Source of the DNA: Mesorhizobium sp. GbtcB19
GTDB lineage: Bacteria; Pseudomonadota; Alphaproteobacteria; Rhizobiales; Rhizobiaceae
Assembly (NCBI RefSeq): GCF_019091085.1
Contig: NZ_JAGXJY010000012.1
Span: 62,001-126,000 of the forward strand
Direction: 5' to 3'
DNA: 64,000 bases
Shown here: positions 1 to 8,522 of the stretch, piece by piece
Position numbering within the stretch: position 1 is the stretch's first letter
How the letters are laid out: every line of letters starts with the position of its first letter
Notes under the pieces: generated by a model
The model's input: only the letters and a program-made list of their open reading frames with translations
Told to the model about the DNA's origin: nothing
The model's database searches: none
Position numbers and translations under genes: made by a program

Positions 1-624
1 GTGGAGAGGTGGCAAAGCGCACGGTCAGGCGCCGGCCGAATGAGGTGACGGCCTCGCCGCGGCCGACATCCACCGCGATGTCCTCAAAGCCCAGCACGCG
101 GCCGTCGAGCGGAAACGACGCCTTGTAGGCCGCCTCCTTGACCGCGAACAGGATGCGGCCGCCCAGCTTCGGGTCGAGATCGCCCAGGCGGTCTTGCGGC
201 GCGGCGACGACGGCAAGAAGGTCGTGGGGCAATGGCAAGGCGGGCTCGATGTCGACGCCGACGCTTTTGATCGAGTCGGATCGCGCGGCGACGGCCACGG
301 CCATCGCGTCGTCATGCGCGATCGAGCCGACAATGCCGGCCGGCCAGATCGGGTTTCCCGATTGGCCGCGCAATATTGAGAGATCAACGCACTCCAGGCG
401 CCGCAGCAATTCGTGCGCGATGTTGCGGCCCGCCCCCGTGGCGGCGCGCGCGCCGGGTTCGCGCGTGGCCATCGAGGCGTTTTCCTCCGGCAGCAAATAC
501 TGCTCGTCGCCGGCTTGGATATGACGGCAGCCGATGCTGAGGCCGGGTGGCGCGAGGCCGGCCAATGCCTGCTCGACGGCGCGTTCGATGCTTGCTGACG
601 TGCCTTGCGGCCGGGTGCTCAACG
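1..624 (-). CDS. 4'-phosphopantetheinyl transferase (EntD/Sfp type), 3' end cut by window edge
   Basis: The enzyme transfers the phosphopantetheine arm of CoA to the conserved serine of carrier-protein domains. The minus-strand frame read leftward from 624 carries the EntD-like block LLPEENASM near residue 47, then GNPIWPAGIVGSIAHD, the Mg-binding GVDIE and the FAVKEAAYKA motif, in family order. It is still open at base 1, so the C-terminus is missing. The first in-frame start is TTG at 624-622, three bases after the stop of the upstream acetyltransferase; an internal ATG at about 484 would remove part of the conserved N-terminus. It is third in an operon with a Pls-type synthetase whose carrier domain is its obvious substrate. 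That partnership is inferred from linkage. The family call is firm. Confidence 0.88.
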
Positions 625-626
625 CT

Positions 627-1097
627 CTATCCGCCCAGTTCGAGCACGGCGATCATCTCGTCGTCTTGGTCCAGTCCCTGCTCGACGAAACCGAAGCCGG
701 CGTAAAGCCGGCGCGCCGCCTCGTTCTCCGGCTCATAGCAGATCAGAACACGGCGGACGTGGCTGAGCCGGGCAATCTCTTCCAGCGCCTTGGCGACGGC
801 GGCACGGCCAAGGCCTTTGCCCTGCTCGCGACGGTCGATCATGAAGCGATAGATGATCGCCTCGTCATCGTCCTCGGGCGCGCTGTACATCAGAAATCCG
901 ACGACGCGCCCGGCGGCGACCACCGCCCGGGCGATCGCCTCGTCGTCCTGCCGGGCCTCGGCCAGCGATTCGGCGTTGGATGCGACGAACCCCTGCTGCT
1001 CCGGCAACAGTTCGAGCGCCCGTATCGCCGCCCGGTTGCCCTTGCCGACAGGCTCCAGGGCAACCGGCTGGCCGCTCGTGCCGGCGGGACGCGTCAC
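627..1097 (-). CDS. GNAT-family N-acetyltransferase
   Basis: This 156-residue acetyl-CoA-dependent N-acetyltransferase has the acetyl-CoA loop QGKGLGRAAVAKAL near residues 93-106 and the C-terminal NEAARRLYAGFGF block. The N-terminal stretch LLPEQQGFVASNAESLAEA resembles diamine/spermidine acetyltransferases of the PaiA/SpeG kind, so a basic amine or amino acid is a plausible acceptor (inference). The start is GTG at 1097-1095, which overlaps the synthetase TGA as GTGA and indicates translational coupling. It lies between a peptide synthetase and a phosphopantetheinyl transferase. It could modify the precursor or product, or confer self-protection; the sequence does not decide this. Confidence 0.85.
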   Translation of the reverse strand: MTRPAGTSGQPVALEPVGKGNRAAIRALELLPEQQGFVASNAESLAEARQDDEAIARAVVAAGRVVGFLMYSAPEDDDEAIIYRFMIDRREQGKGLGRAAVAKALEEIARLSHVRRVLICYEPENEAARRLYAGFGFVEQGLDQDDEMIAVLELGG

Positions 1098-4000
1098 GGG
1101 GCGTGCCCGATTTCCATCGCGCGCGCATCGATCGGCGTCACCACGCCATAGAGCTTCGCCGGGTTGCCGCGCCAGACCGTGTTCGGCTCGAGCACCTCGC
1201 CCTTCATGACGAAGCAGTCGACGTCGGCCACCGATCCCTCACCCATCACCACCGCGTAGTGGACGAAGGAGGATGGCGCCAGCGTGCAGCCATTGCCGAT
1301 GCGGATGTAGTCGGACTTGAACGCGCCTTCCTCCAGCGAGTGCGGCTGGATCACGCAGCCTTCGTTGAGCGTCACGTCGTCGCCGATCTCCACCAGCGAC
1401 CGCTCGGTGATGATGCTGCCGCCGTCATAGAGCCGCAGCCCGACCTTCACCCCCAGCATGCGCAGGATGATCGGCCGGAACGGGGTGCCGGTGAACAGAC
1501 CCATGATCGGCGAGTCGGACAGCTTCCAGTGACGTTCGTGCCGCCAGAAGACCGGGTCGTAGATCGTCGCCATCCTGGGCTTCAGCCGGCGGAAGCCGAG
1601 GCTGGCGCGCTCCAGGAAGATGTAGAACGGGATGCCGATCGCCGTGGTCAGCATCACCGCCACGAACATCGCCGTCGCCCCCCATTCGGTATAGTAGTTG
1701 AGCGCGCGGTCCCAGATGGCGAGCGTCAGGAACAGGACCAGCCACTGCGCGGCCACGAACATCAGCGCGGTGACGAGGTTGTGCAGGTTCTTGAGCGGCA
1801 GGCGACGGCTGCGCTCCTTGTCGGAGATCAGTCCGAGAAGCTCCTTGTCGCGATTGACCATGCGCGGAATCTCGAAGGGCGGCGAGCCCAGAAGCCCGAC
1901 ATTCTCGCGCATCGGGCCGTCCACCGGCACGTGCACCTTGGTGCCCAGCAGGCAATTGTCGCCGACGCGGGAATCCGGTGAATAGATGATGTTGTTGCCG
2001 AAGAAGTTGCGTTCGCCGACCCGCGTATGCTCGATGCGGAAGGAATTGGCCGATTTCTGCATGTTGACCATGAACAGGCCGTCGGACACCATCGTGTGCG
2101 AGCCGATCTCGCTCAGCTGCGGGTTTTCGTGCCGCTGGTTGGTGCCGAAATTCGAACCGGTCTGATCCACCTTGTTCAGCTTCCAGCCGATGGCGCGCAG
2201 ATAGTAGACGACGGCCGAGCTGTCGCCGAACAGCACGTTGAGCAGCCGCACATTGCTGATCAGCTCCAGCATCGTTTGCAGCCAGTAGTGGAAGCCGTAG
2301 AGCGAATAGTTCCGGCCGGGCTTCAGCACGAGGTTGAAGAGACGCGGCACGATCGCCGCCAGCAACACCCCGCCGATGATGAAGCCGGCCACGGTGACCG
2401 TGGTGCCGATCGCCACGACGCCGATGGTCTCGTCGTAGTCGTCGCCGACATTTTCCCAGTAGCTGTGGAACAGAAGCGGGAACGGTGTGACGATGGCGAA
2501 CAGGATGAAGAGCTGGATCGCCTCATAGATGAAGCGGCGCGCCCTGGACAGTGGCACGTTGGGGACGGTGCAGTAATTCGCATCGGTCGGGATCGCCGGT
2601 GATCCGTGCCAGCGCTCGCCGGCCGGGATCGACTGCCCGCGATGCAGCGACGAGGCATGGCCGAGCTGTGTTCCGTCGCCCATGCGGGTGTCGATGTCGA
2701 GCGTCGATCCGACGCCGACAAAGGCGTTGTTGCCGATGTCGACGGGTCCGGTATGGATGTAGCCGGCCTGCGCGCGGAAACCGAGGATCGTCGAGTCCTT
2801 GCGCAGGATCGAGTTGTCGCCGATGGCGATCAGGTCGGTGCAGACCGGAACCGCCCTGCACTCGACCACGGTGCGGCTGCCGAGCCGCGCGCCGAGCAGG
2901 CGCAGATAGAGGCTGTAGAGCGGGCTGCCGCGGAACAGCACGACCGGGGCGCTCCGAACCAGCGTCTTCACGACCCAGAAGCGATAGTAACGCCAGCCCC
3001 AGATCGGAAAGGTTTCGGCCTTCCAGCGGCCGACCAGCAGCCATTTGGCGACGATGGCGAAGCCGCTCAGGCCGAAGAACACGCCGGCGGACAGAACGAC
3101 GCAGCGCATATAGAGGTCCGGCGCATCGTCCAGCGCGTCATAGACCCAGTTGAGGCCGTCATTGATCAGCCACAGCGCGGCATACCAGTAAGCCGCGTAA
3201 AAGATCAGCTGGCCGAAGCCGGTGGCCCAGATGGCAAGATTGGAGGCCCGATGCGTCAGCATGGGTTCGCTTGCGGCAACCGCCGCCATCTGCGGCGCCC
3301 GCAGGTAATCGGCGAGCTTCGCCACCGTCGGGTGCAGGTAGATGTCGCGCATCGACGTCGTCGACCAGGCCTTGCGCGAACGGATGCGCGCGCAGAACCT
3401 GGCCATCAGCAGCGAGTTCGCGCCGAGATCGTCGAAGAAGTGATCCTCGATCGAGATATCCTCGAACTTCAGCACGTCCTGCAGCGTGTCGACGAGGAAC
3501 TTCTCGTCCTCGTTGCGCGGGTCGATCATCGCGTGGCCGGCGGCGACGCGGGCGCTCGTCGGCTTCGGCAGCTTCCGCAAATCGACCTTGTTGGAAACGG
3601 TCATCGGGATCGCGGGCAGCTGTTCCAGATAGGCCGGAACCATATAGTCGGGCAGCCGCCGCTTGAGCTCCTGCACCAGCACGGTGCGGTCCACGCCGTC
3701 GCCGCCGCTCTTGGGGGCAAAATAGCCGACCAGTTCCGTGCGCTCGGGCTCGATCTCCCAGGTCGTGACCGCCGCCTGCGCGATGCCCGGCTGATCCAGA
3801 AGCACGGCCTCGATCTCGCCAAGCTCGATGCGGTAGCCGCGGATCTTCACCTGCGTGTCGATGCGGCCGTGATATTCGATATCGCCATTGTCGTTGACGC
3901 GGCCAAGGTCGCCGGTCCGGTAGATGCGGCCGCTGGGATTGTTCGGCAGGCCGATGAAATCCTTGATGAAGCGCTGTTCGGTGAGTTCCGGCCGGTTGAG

Positions 4001-5164
4001 GTAGCCGACCGCCACGCCCATGCCGCCGATGCAGACCTCGCCAAGTTGATCGCCGGAGAGCACTTCCGGCTTTTCAGGATCGAGAATGGCGATCGAATAG
4101 GTGGGCAGCGGCTTGCCGATGGTCACCGGCTCGTCCGGGGTCAAAAAGGCCATCGTCGCGGTGACCGTCGCTTCGGTCGGCCCATAGGTGTTGAGGATCT
4201 TGCGGCCCGGCTTTGCCCAGCGGGTCACCAGCTTCTGCGAGCAGGCCTCGCCGCCGACCAGGATCGCGCGCAGGCTTGGCGCGTCGCTCTCGATCGACGA
4301 CAGCAGCGTCGGGCTGCAGGCCATGCAGGTGATGTTGTGCTCGCGCAGGAAGCTCGCCAGCTCCTCGCCCACGAGTGGCTGCTGGCCCGGCGCCGGCACC
4401 ACGGTGGCGCCCGCGGCAAACGGCACCCAGATCTCTTCCGAGGAGAAGTCGAAGGCGATGGTCATGCCCTGATAGACGCGGTCGCCCGGCTGGTAGCCAT
4501 AGGACGCCGCCGCGACGCGGATGAAGTTGCAAAAACTCTGATGCGTGATGACCACGCCCTTTGGCTTGCCCGTGGTGCCCGAGGTGTAGAGGATGTAGCA
4601 GGTCTGATCCTGGCTGCCGTCCGGCAAGGGCGCCGTTTCCGGCTGCAGCGCGATCTCGGACTCCGCCGAATCGATCGAGATATGCGGAACGGGCAGACGC
4701 GCCACGCGCGCCGCATAGCCGGAAACGCTGATCACCATGGTGACGTTGGCGTCCTCGATGATCATCACCATGCGATCTTCGGGAAACGCGGTGGCCAAAG
4801 GCACGAATGCCGCTCCGGCCTTCATCACGGCGAGCACGGCGATATAGGTTTCGGCCGAGCGGTCGAGCAGAAGGCCGATCCGGTCGCCAGGCTTCACGCC
4901 GCGCTCGATCAAAAGATGGGCGAACTGGTTGGCCCGGCTGTTCAGTTCGCGGTACGACCACGGCCGGCCGCCGGAAATGACCGCGGGGGCTGCGTCGAAG
5001 CGGCTCGCCAGGTCGCCGAAGAATCGGTCGAGCCGCTCATGCGGCTCGCCTTTCTGGATGAAATCGGGGCCGATCAGAATCTGCTCGCGCGCCGGCGCTT
5101 CGGTTGCTGCTTTGGCCTGGCGGGAATTCTGCTTGGCGGGCTTGGTGGCTTCATTGAGAGACAT
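1094..5164 (-). CDS. Pls/PosA-family single-module nonribosomal peptide synthetase (A-T-membrane)
   Basis: This 1356-residue membrane peptide synthetase has an adenylation domain at about 35-535: A3 ILYTSGTTGKPKG at 191-203, A5 NTYGPTEAT near 325, A7 YRTGDL near 415, A8 IDTQVKIRGYRIELGEIE, and an A10-like lysine in SNKVD. A carrier domain follows at about 550-620, with DDLGANSL placing the phosphopantetheine serine at 584. The remainder alternates three pairs of membrane helices (about 645-715, 860-925, 1110-1170) with soluble hexapeptide-like blocks. This is the topology of epsilon-poly-lysine synthetase and its relatives, and the length matches. The A4 region is FDFSSEE: Asp239 aligns with the amino-group anchor, and Glu243 sits where a basic side chain would be read (inference). 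There is no separate condensation or thioesterase domain. The product is unknown. Confidence 0.9.
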   Translation of the reverse strand: MSLNEATKPAKQNSRQAKAATEAPAREQILIGPDFIQKGEPHERLDRFFGDLASRFDAAPAVISGGRPWSYRELNSRANQFAHLLIERGVKPGDRIGLLLDRSAETYIAVLAVMKAGAAFVPLATAFPEDRMVMIIEDANVTMVISVSGYAARVARLPVPHISIDSAESEIALQPETAPLPDGSQDQTCYILYTSGTTGKPKGVVITHQSFCNFIRVAAASYGYQPGDRVYQGMTIAFDFSSEEIWVPFAAGATVVPAPGQQPLVGEELASFLREHNITCMACSPTLLSSIESDAPSLRAILVGGEACSQKLVTRWAKPGRKILNTYGPTEATVTATMAFLTPDEPVTIGKPLPTYSIAILDPEKPEVLSGDQLGEVCIGGMGVAVGYLNRPELTEQRFIKDFIGLPNNPSGRIYRTGDLGRVNDNGDIEYHGRIDTQVKIRGYRIELGEIEAVLLDQPGIAQAAVTTWEIEPERTELVGYFAPKSGGDGVDRTVLVQELKRRLPDYMVPAYLEQLPAIPMTVSNKVDLRKLPKPTSARVAAGHAMIDPRNEDEKFLVDTLQDVLKFEDISIEDHFFDDLGANSLLMARFCARIRSRKAWSTTSMRDIYLHPTVAKLADYLRAPQMAAVAASEPMLTHRASNLAIWATGFGQLIFYAAYWYAALWLINDGLNWVYDALDDAPDLYMRCVVLSAGVFFGLSGFAIVAKWLLVGRWKAETFPIWGWRYYRFWVVKTLVRSAPVVLFRGSPLYSLYLRLLGARLGSRTVVECRAVPVCTDLIAIGDNSILRKDSTILGFRAQAGYIHTGPVDIGNNAFVGVGSTLDIDTRMGDGTQLGHASSLHRGQSIPAGERWHGSPAIPTDANYCTVPNVPLSRARRFIYEAIQLFILFAIVTPFPLLFHSYWENVGDDYDETIGVVAIGTTVTVAGFIIGGVLLAAIVPRLFNLVLKPGRNYSLYGFHYWLQTMLELISNVRLLNVLFGDSSAVVYYLRAIGWKLNKVDQTGSNFGTNQRHENPQLSEIGSHTMVSDGLFMVNMQKSANSFRIEHTRVGERNFFGNNIIYSPDSRVGDNCLLGTKVHVPVDGPMRENVGLLGSPPFEIPRMVNRDKELLGLISDKERSRRLPLKNLHNLVTALMFVAAQWLVLFLTLAIWDRALNYYTEWGATAMFVAVMLTTAIGIPFYIFLERASLGFRRLKPRMATIYDPVFWRHERHWKLSDSPIMGLFTGTPFRPIILRMLGVKVGLRLYDGGSIITERSLVEIGDDVTLNEGCVIQPHSLEEGAFKSDYIRIGNGCTLAPSSFVHYAVVMGEGSVADVDCFVMKGEVLEPNTVWRGNPAKLYGVVTPIDARAMEIGHAP

Positions 5165-5396
5165 TGGGAACCTCGCGGGCTCGTATCCGCCCGCAATACA
5201 TGATTGATGAAAAGACTTAAACCAACGAAGTCTAACCAGGGCGCGCCTTGTGCGCGGCGGTGAAATGATCGTGCCGCGGCGTGTCAGACTGGGAGCTGGC
5301 CGACTTCAAGCAGGCCTATGCTGCCGCACTGATGGCCGATCCGTGACGATCGCACGACTTCACGATGATTTGATTGGGCAGCGCCCTCATAGGCGA

Positions 5397-6284
5397 TCAA
5401 ACGGCGATAGCGCGGATGTCGGCATTATCGAGGCAGTAGGGCGCGTAGCGGAAATCACGGATCCCCACGACCCGGTCGTTGTGCCAGTCCAGGAGCATGA
5501 AGCCACGCACCGCATTGTCCGCCTGCGGGTTGCGGATCAGGATCGCCGGCCGTCCCTCGACAAAGCCGAGCGACAGCGCCCAGTCGGCGGCGCGGTTGTA
5601 ATTGCCGAAATAGGTCGAGGCCTGCTGCTTGCCGCTGAGCCGGGTGCGGTTGACGACCTCGAGCTCGATATCCTCGGCAATCAGCGCCCTGACGGCATCG
5701 AAGTCGCGGGCATTGAACAGATCGATGTAGCGGCGCAGGCGGCGCTCTTCTGCCGGATCGAGCTTCGGCATCGCAACTTCGTCGGATATGGCTGCCAGCG
5801 CCTTCAATTCGGCCCGGCCGCGATGCAGCGCCGCCTTGGTTGCCGCCAAGGTCGCCCCCGTCACCTCGCAGGTCTCAGTGAGGCTGAGGCCGAGCACGTC
5901 AGTTAGGATGACCGCCGCGCGCTGCGCCAGCGTGAGCCGCATGAAGGTGCGCAGGCTCGTTGCCGCCGCAAGTCTTGCCTCGGCGTCGGCCGAAAGGTCC
6001 TCTATTGCCGTCATGTCGGCCTCGGTTGTTCGTGAGCGCTCGCGCTGGCGGCGGCGCAGGTGATCCTGCGCCGCATTGTGGGCGATGCGGAACAGCCACT
6101 GCTCGGGGCGCTCGACCAATGCACCGCCGTCATGCGCCGCAAGCGCCTTCACGATCGCCTCCTGCACGATATCCTCGCCCTCGATCGTCGAACCGGCCAT
6201 GCGGGCGGCATAGCGGTGCAGTTTTGGCCGCAGGCCGACGAGCAAGGATTCGAGTTCCGCGCGGTCGAATCTGGCTGAGCTCAT
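5397..6284 (-). CDS. ECF sigma factor with C-terminal SnoaL-like domain (SigJ/ECF41 type)
   Basis: This alternative RNA polymerase sigma factor has 295 residues from the ATG at 6284. The start is chosen because GAGGA lies five bases upstream; an in-frame ATG at 6317 has no comparable site. Sigma region 2 (LRPKLHRYAARMAGSTIEGEDIVQEA) is at about 18-45 and region 4 (LTLAQRAAVILTDVLGLSLTE) near 120-140. From about 175 a SnoaL/NTF2-like fold follows (RRYIDLFNARDFDAVRALIAED). Sigma factors of this architecture use the C-terminal domain as a built-in regulator instead of a separate anti-sigma factor. It follows a small gene in the same direction, across from a divergent VOC gene. Targets are unknown; autoregulation is plausible. 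Confidence 0.9.
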   Translation of the reverse strand: MSSARFDRAELESLLVGLRPKLHRYAARMAGSTIEGEDIVQEAIVKALAAHDGGALVERPEQWLFRIAHNAAQDHLRRRQRERSRTTEADMTAIEDLSADAEARLAAATSLRTFMRLTLAQRAAVILTDVLGLSLTETCEVTGATLAATKAALHRGRAELKALAAISDEVAMPKLDPAEERRLRRYIDLFNARDFDAVRALIAEDIELEVVNRTRLSGKQQASTYFGNYNRAADWALSLGFVEGRPAILIRNPQADNAVRGFMLLDWHNDRVVGIRDFRYAPYCLDNADIRAIAV

Positions 6285-6322
6285 CGTCCTCGTTCTCTCA
6301 ATCGCGGCTCGAGCCATGCCAG

Positions 6323-6637
6323 TCAGGCCGGCGCGGTCTCGTTCGCCAGCATATGGTAATTGGCGACGATCTTCGCCGGCGACCTGGCAAGCGGTGTCGA
6401 GCGCCGATCGGCGTGATCGGCGCTGAAAGCCTTGAACGCATCGAGTTCGGTCAGCGCCGAGCTGTCCTTGTCATAGCCGACGAGATGGACGAATTCGCCA
6501 TTCTCCAGTTCGAGCACCAGATAGCGTACGGTTTGCGGCTGCGTCTCATCCAGGGCTTCGAGCACTTTCGCCACCAGCGCCCGGTTCTCGGCGATGCTGG
6601 CGTCCTTCACGCCGTAGCGGATGAAATTGTAGGTCAT
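6323..6637 (-). CDS. small conserved protein upstream of the ECF sigma gene
   Basis: The product has 104 residues. The start at 6637 is set by AAGGAGA six bases upstream; the longer open frame to 6754 would read through the intergenic palindrome. No catalytic motif is recognised. The sequence has an alternating hydrophobic pattern (TVRYLVLELENGEFVHLVGYD) that would suit a small alpha/beta ferredoxin-like dimer, but I cannot name the family. It lies 38 bases upstream of the sigma factor gene and is probably co-transcribed with it. ECF41-type sigma genes are often adjacent to small stress or oxidoreductase-like genes, so it may be the cognate target or a sensor (inference). Confidence 0.75.
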   Translation of the reverse strand: MTYNFIRYGVKDASIAENRALVAKVLEALDETQPQTVRYLVLELENGEFVHLVGYDKDSSALTELDAFKAFSADHADRRSTPLARSPAKIVANYHMLANETAPA

Positions 6638-6686
6638 GGTCGTCTCCTTCGACGGGTTTGCGAAGGAAAGACGTTCCGGTTCGGCG

Positions 6687-6716
6687 AAAAGATTCTCGTC
6701 GACCTGAGAATCTTTT
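6687..6716. promoter_or_regulatory. perfect inverted repeat between divergent genes
   Basis: AAAAGATTCTC at 6687-6697 and GAGAATCTTTT at 6706-6716 form a perfect 11-base inverted repeat with an 8-base spacer. It lies 50 bases upstream of the small gene at 6637 and 67 bases upstream of the VOC gene at 6784, the only divergent promoter region here. Its symmetry and position suggest an operator for a dimeric regulator. As RNA it could also form an 11-bp hairpin ending in U residues in either direction. Confidence 0.6.
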
Positions 6717-6783
6717 TGTCTGCGCCAATCGTCTTTCACGTGTCGAGACCGCATTCGCGGCCTCCGCGATGAGGAGAGACATC

Positions 6784-7149
6784 ATGCATATCCAGTTTGC
6801 CGAGCTGCCGGTATCCGACCAGGACCGCGCCAAGGCGTTCTACACCGACAACCTTGCCTGCCAGGTCATCGCCGACCAGCCGATGGGCGATAGCGGCTGG
6901 CGCTGGGTGGAACTGGCCTTCCCGCACGCGGTCACCAATCTGCATTTTATCCGGCGAGCCGATGCATCGCCGAGCGCAGAGCCGGTGATGGTCCTGGTCG
7001 ACGACAATGTCGAGGCAACGGTCGCATCGCTCAAGGCAAAGGGCGTCGAGATCGTCAGCGAGCCGCAGCAAGCGCCATGGGAGCCGGGCCGCACCATCGC
7101 CGAATTCCACGACAGCGAAGGCAACCGCATGGTGCTGGCAAGCCGCTAG
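6784..7149 (+). CDS. VOC-superfamily (glyoxalase/bleomycin-resistance type) protein
   Basis: This 121-residue single VOC module starts at the ATG at 6784, preceded by GGAGAG. It begins with the characteristic FAELPVSDQDRAKAFYTDNL and ends with GRTIAEFHDSEGNRMVLASR, where the last metal-binding Glu is usually found. VOC proteins bind a metal and act as lyases, dioxygenases or antibiotic-sequestering proteins; the substrate cannot be told from sequence. It is transcribed away from the ECF sigma cassette and may belong to its regulon, as small VOC genes often neighbour ECF sigma genes (inference). Its TAG stop coincides with the first bases of an intergenic repeat. Confidence 0.85.
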   Translation: MHIQFAELPVSDQDRAKAFYTDNLACQVIADQPMGDSGWRWVELAFPHAVTNLHFIRRADASPSAEPVMVLVDDNVEATVASLKAKGVEIVSEPQQAPWEPGRTIAEFHDSEGNRMVLASR

Positions 7150-7249
7150 AGCAATTCCAGGAAAAGTGTGGGCGGGTTTCCGTTCGGAATTGCGTAAAAA
7201 CAAAGGGATAGAGCGTTTCGCCGTTTCCGGGAAACGGTGAAACGGTCTA
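7147..7249. repeat. rhizobial intergenic palindromic repeat, family A, copy 1
   Basis: The element starts TAGAGCAATTCCAGGAAAAG, continues with a mirror segment ending in GGAATTGCGTAAAAACAAAG, then a second hairpin (GCCGTTTCC/GGAAACGGT) and ends GTCTAG. The same sequence recurs at 32094-32195 and 55061-55120 in reverse orientation. It fills the whole gap between two convergent genes, and its terminal TAG and CTA are the stop codons of both. It probably forms hairpins that act as a bidirectional terminator. Confidence 0.85.
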
Positions 7250-8461
7250 GGCCAGGGACGGCTCCGCGGAGATTTCAGCCTTCCGGCCTCGTGTCCATAT
7301 CGAACGCAGCATCCATGCGGCGAGAAACAGCGGGACCAGCACACCCACGCAATATCCGGCGTGGGCGAAGGAATGCGCGACGAACGGCCAGAGCCAGCAA
7401 ATCGCCAGGATCAGACGAGGCGGCCTTGAAGGCATCGTGGCGAGCAGCGCGACGGCCACGGCCATGCCGATCGTGTCGTAAGTGTAGCCATAGGGCGTGG
7501 CGAGGATTGCCAGGACGGCGGTGAGCGCCACGCGTTCCTGATGCGAAACCGGGCGCCCCGGGCGCCAGAGCCAGACCGCCGCGGCTATGCAAGCGACGGT
7601 CGCGACCCCCTGCACGCCATAGGCGCCCGTCACCCCGATGCCGATGGCCCTCATCGTGAAAAACACCGTTATCGCGTGGTATTGATAGGGCTGCGGATAG
7701 GGAGCCTCCATGATCGCCGTCATCAAGGGACGGGTTTCGGTCAGGAACAGTCGCCAGACATCGAAGCCGAAGAACATACCGGTGGTGACGGCGATCGCGA
7801 GCGTGGTCCCGATGGCGGCGACAATGGCACGCCAGTTGCCGCTGGCGAGCAGGCAGAAAGGCACGAGGATGCCAAGATGCGGCTTGATCGTCAGCAGACC
7901 GAACAGGATGCCGGCCAGCAGCGGGCGCCTGGGCGCCACCGCGAGGCCTCCGATCAAAAGCGCGGCCGTCAGAGCGCCGTTCTGGCCGAACACCGAGTTC
8001 CAGATCACGGCCGGACTGAGCACGATCGCCAGCTCCACCGCCGCTCCGAGCTTCAGCGGCCGGATTGCCAGCCACAGGCACAAAACGGTGCCGGCCGTCC
8101 AGACCAGGTAGGCTGGCAGGATCGGCAGAGCCGCAAGCGGAACGCCGAGCAGCAGGATGCTCGGCGGATAGCTCCATTCCTGATTTGGCAGGTCGGGCGA
8201 GAACATGTCGCGCAGCGCGGCGCGATAGGCATCCACGTCGAAAACGACGGCGACGTGGCCGTCGGCGGCCATGCGCGAACCTGCCCAGAGATTGGTGAAG
8301 TCCCAGTAGGGGAGTCTGAGCGAAAGTTCGGAGAATCCCCTGCTGTCGAGGTCCCACAGCCTGCTCAGGTAGAACTGCGCCATCCACAGGCCAATGATCG
8401 ATACGATCGTCACGATGGCCACGTCGGAAAGGCTGCGGGTGCTGATCCGGTTCGGTTCCAT
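7247..8461 (-). CDS. GT87-like multi-pass membrane glycosyltransferase (DUF2029)
   Basis: This is a 404-residue integral membrane protein from the ATG at 8461; GAGG is upstream, and an in-frame ATG at 8479 is the alternative. It has about ten hydrophobic helices. The first extracytoplasmic loop contains FTNLWAGSRMAADGH and a downstream EWSYPPSILLL, the pattern of GT-C polyprenyl-phosphate mannosyltransferases (GT87/PimE-like). Such enzymes transfer a sugar from a lipid-linked donor on the periplasmic side. The acceptor is unknown and no other sugar-transfer gene is adjacent. Its stop codon falls in the last bases of the neighbouring intergenic repeat. The family call is moderate and the activity is inferred. 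Confidence 0.75.
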   Translation of the reverse strand: MEPNRISTRSLSDVAIVTIVSIIGLWMAQFYLSRLWDLDSRGFSELSLRLPYWDFTNLWAGSRMAADGHVAVVFDVDAYRAALRDMFSPDLPNQEWSYPPSILLLGVPLAALPILPAYLVWTAGTVLCLWLAIRPLKLGAAVELAIVLSPAVIWNSVFGQNGALTAALLIGGLAVAPRRPLLAGILFGLLTIKPHLGILVPFCLLASGNWRAIVAAIGTTLAIAVTTGMFFGFDVWRLFLTETRPLMTAIMEAPYPQPYQYHAITVFFTMRAIGIGVTGAYGVQGVATVACIAAAVWLWRPGRPVSHQERVALTAVLAILATPYGYTYDTIGMAVAVALLATMPSRPPRLILAICWLWPFVAHSFAHAGYCVGVLVPLFLAAWMLRSIWTRGRKAEISAEPSLA

Positions 8462-8522
8462 GGGACCTCGGTTTCGCAACCGCCATGTAATCCCGGCGTC
8501 CTTAAGATCGCGTTGCCCGCTT

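Noticed and set aside
1094-5164. Peptide synthetase considered as part of a siderophore or large NRPS cluster
   Set aside because: There is one A-T module, no condensation or thioesterase domain, and no transporter or receptor gene next to it in the visible part.
2606-5203. Very long plus-strand open frame (865 codons) opposite the peptide synthetase
   Set aside because: It is antisense to a gene with clear motifs. The predicted protein is Arg/His/Asp-rich without domains, as expected from the complementary strand of high-GC codons.
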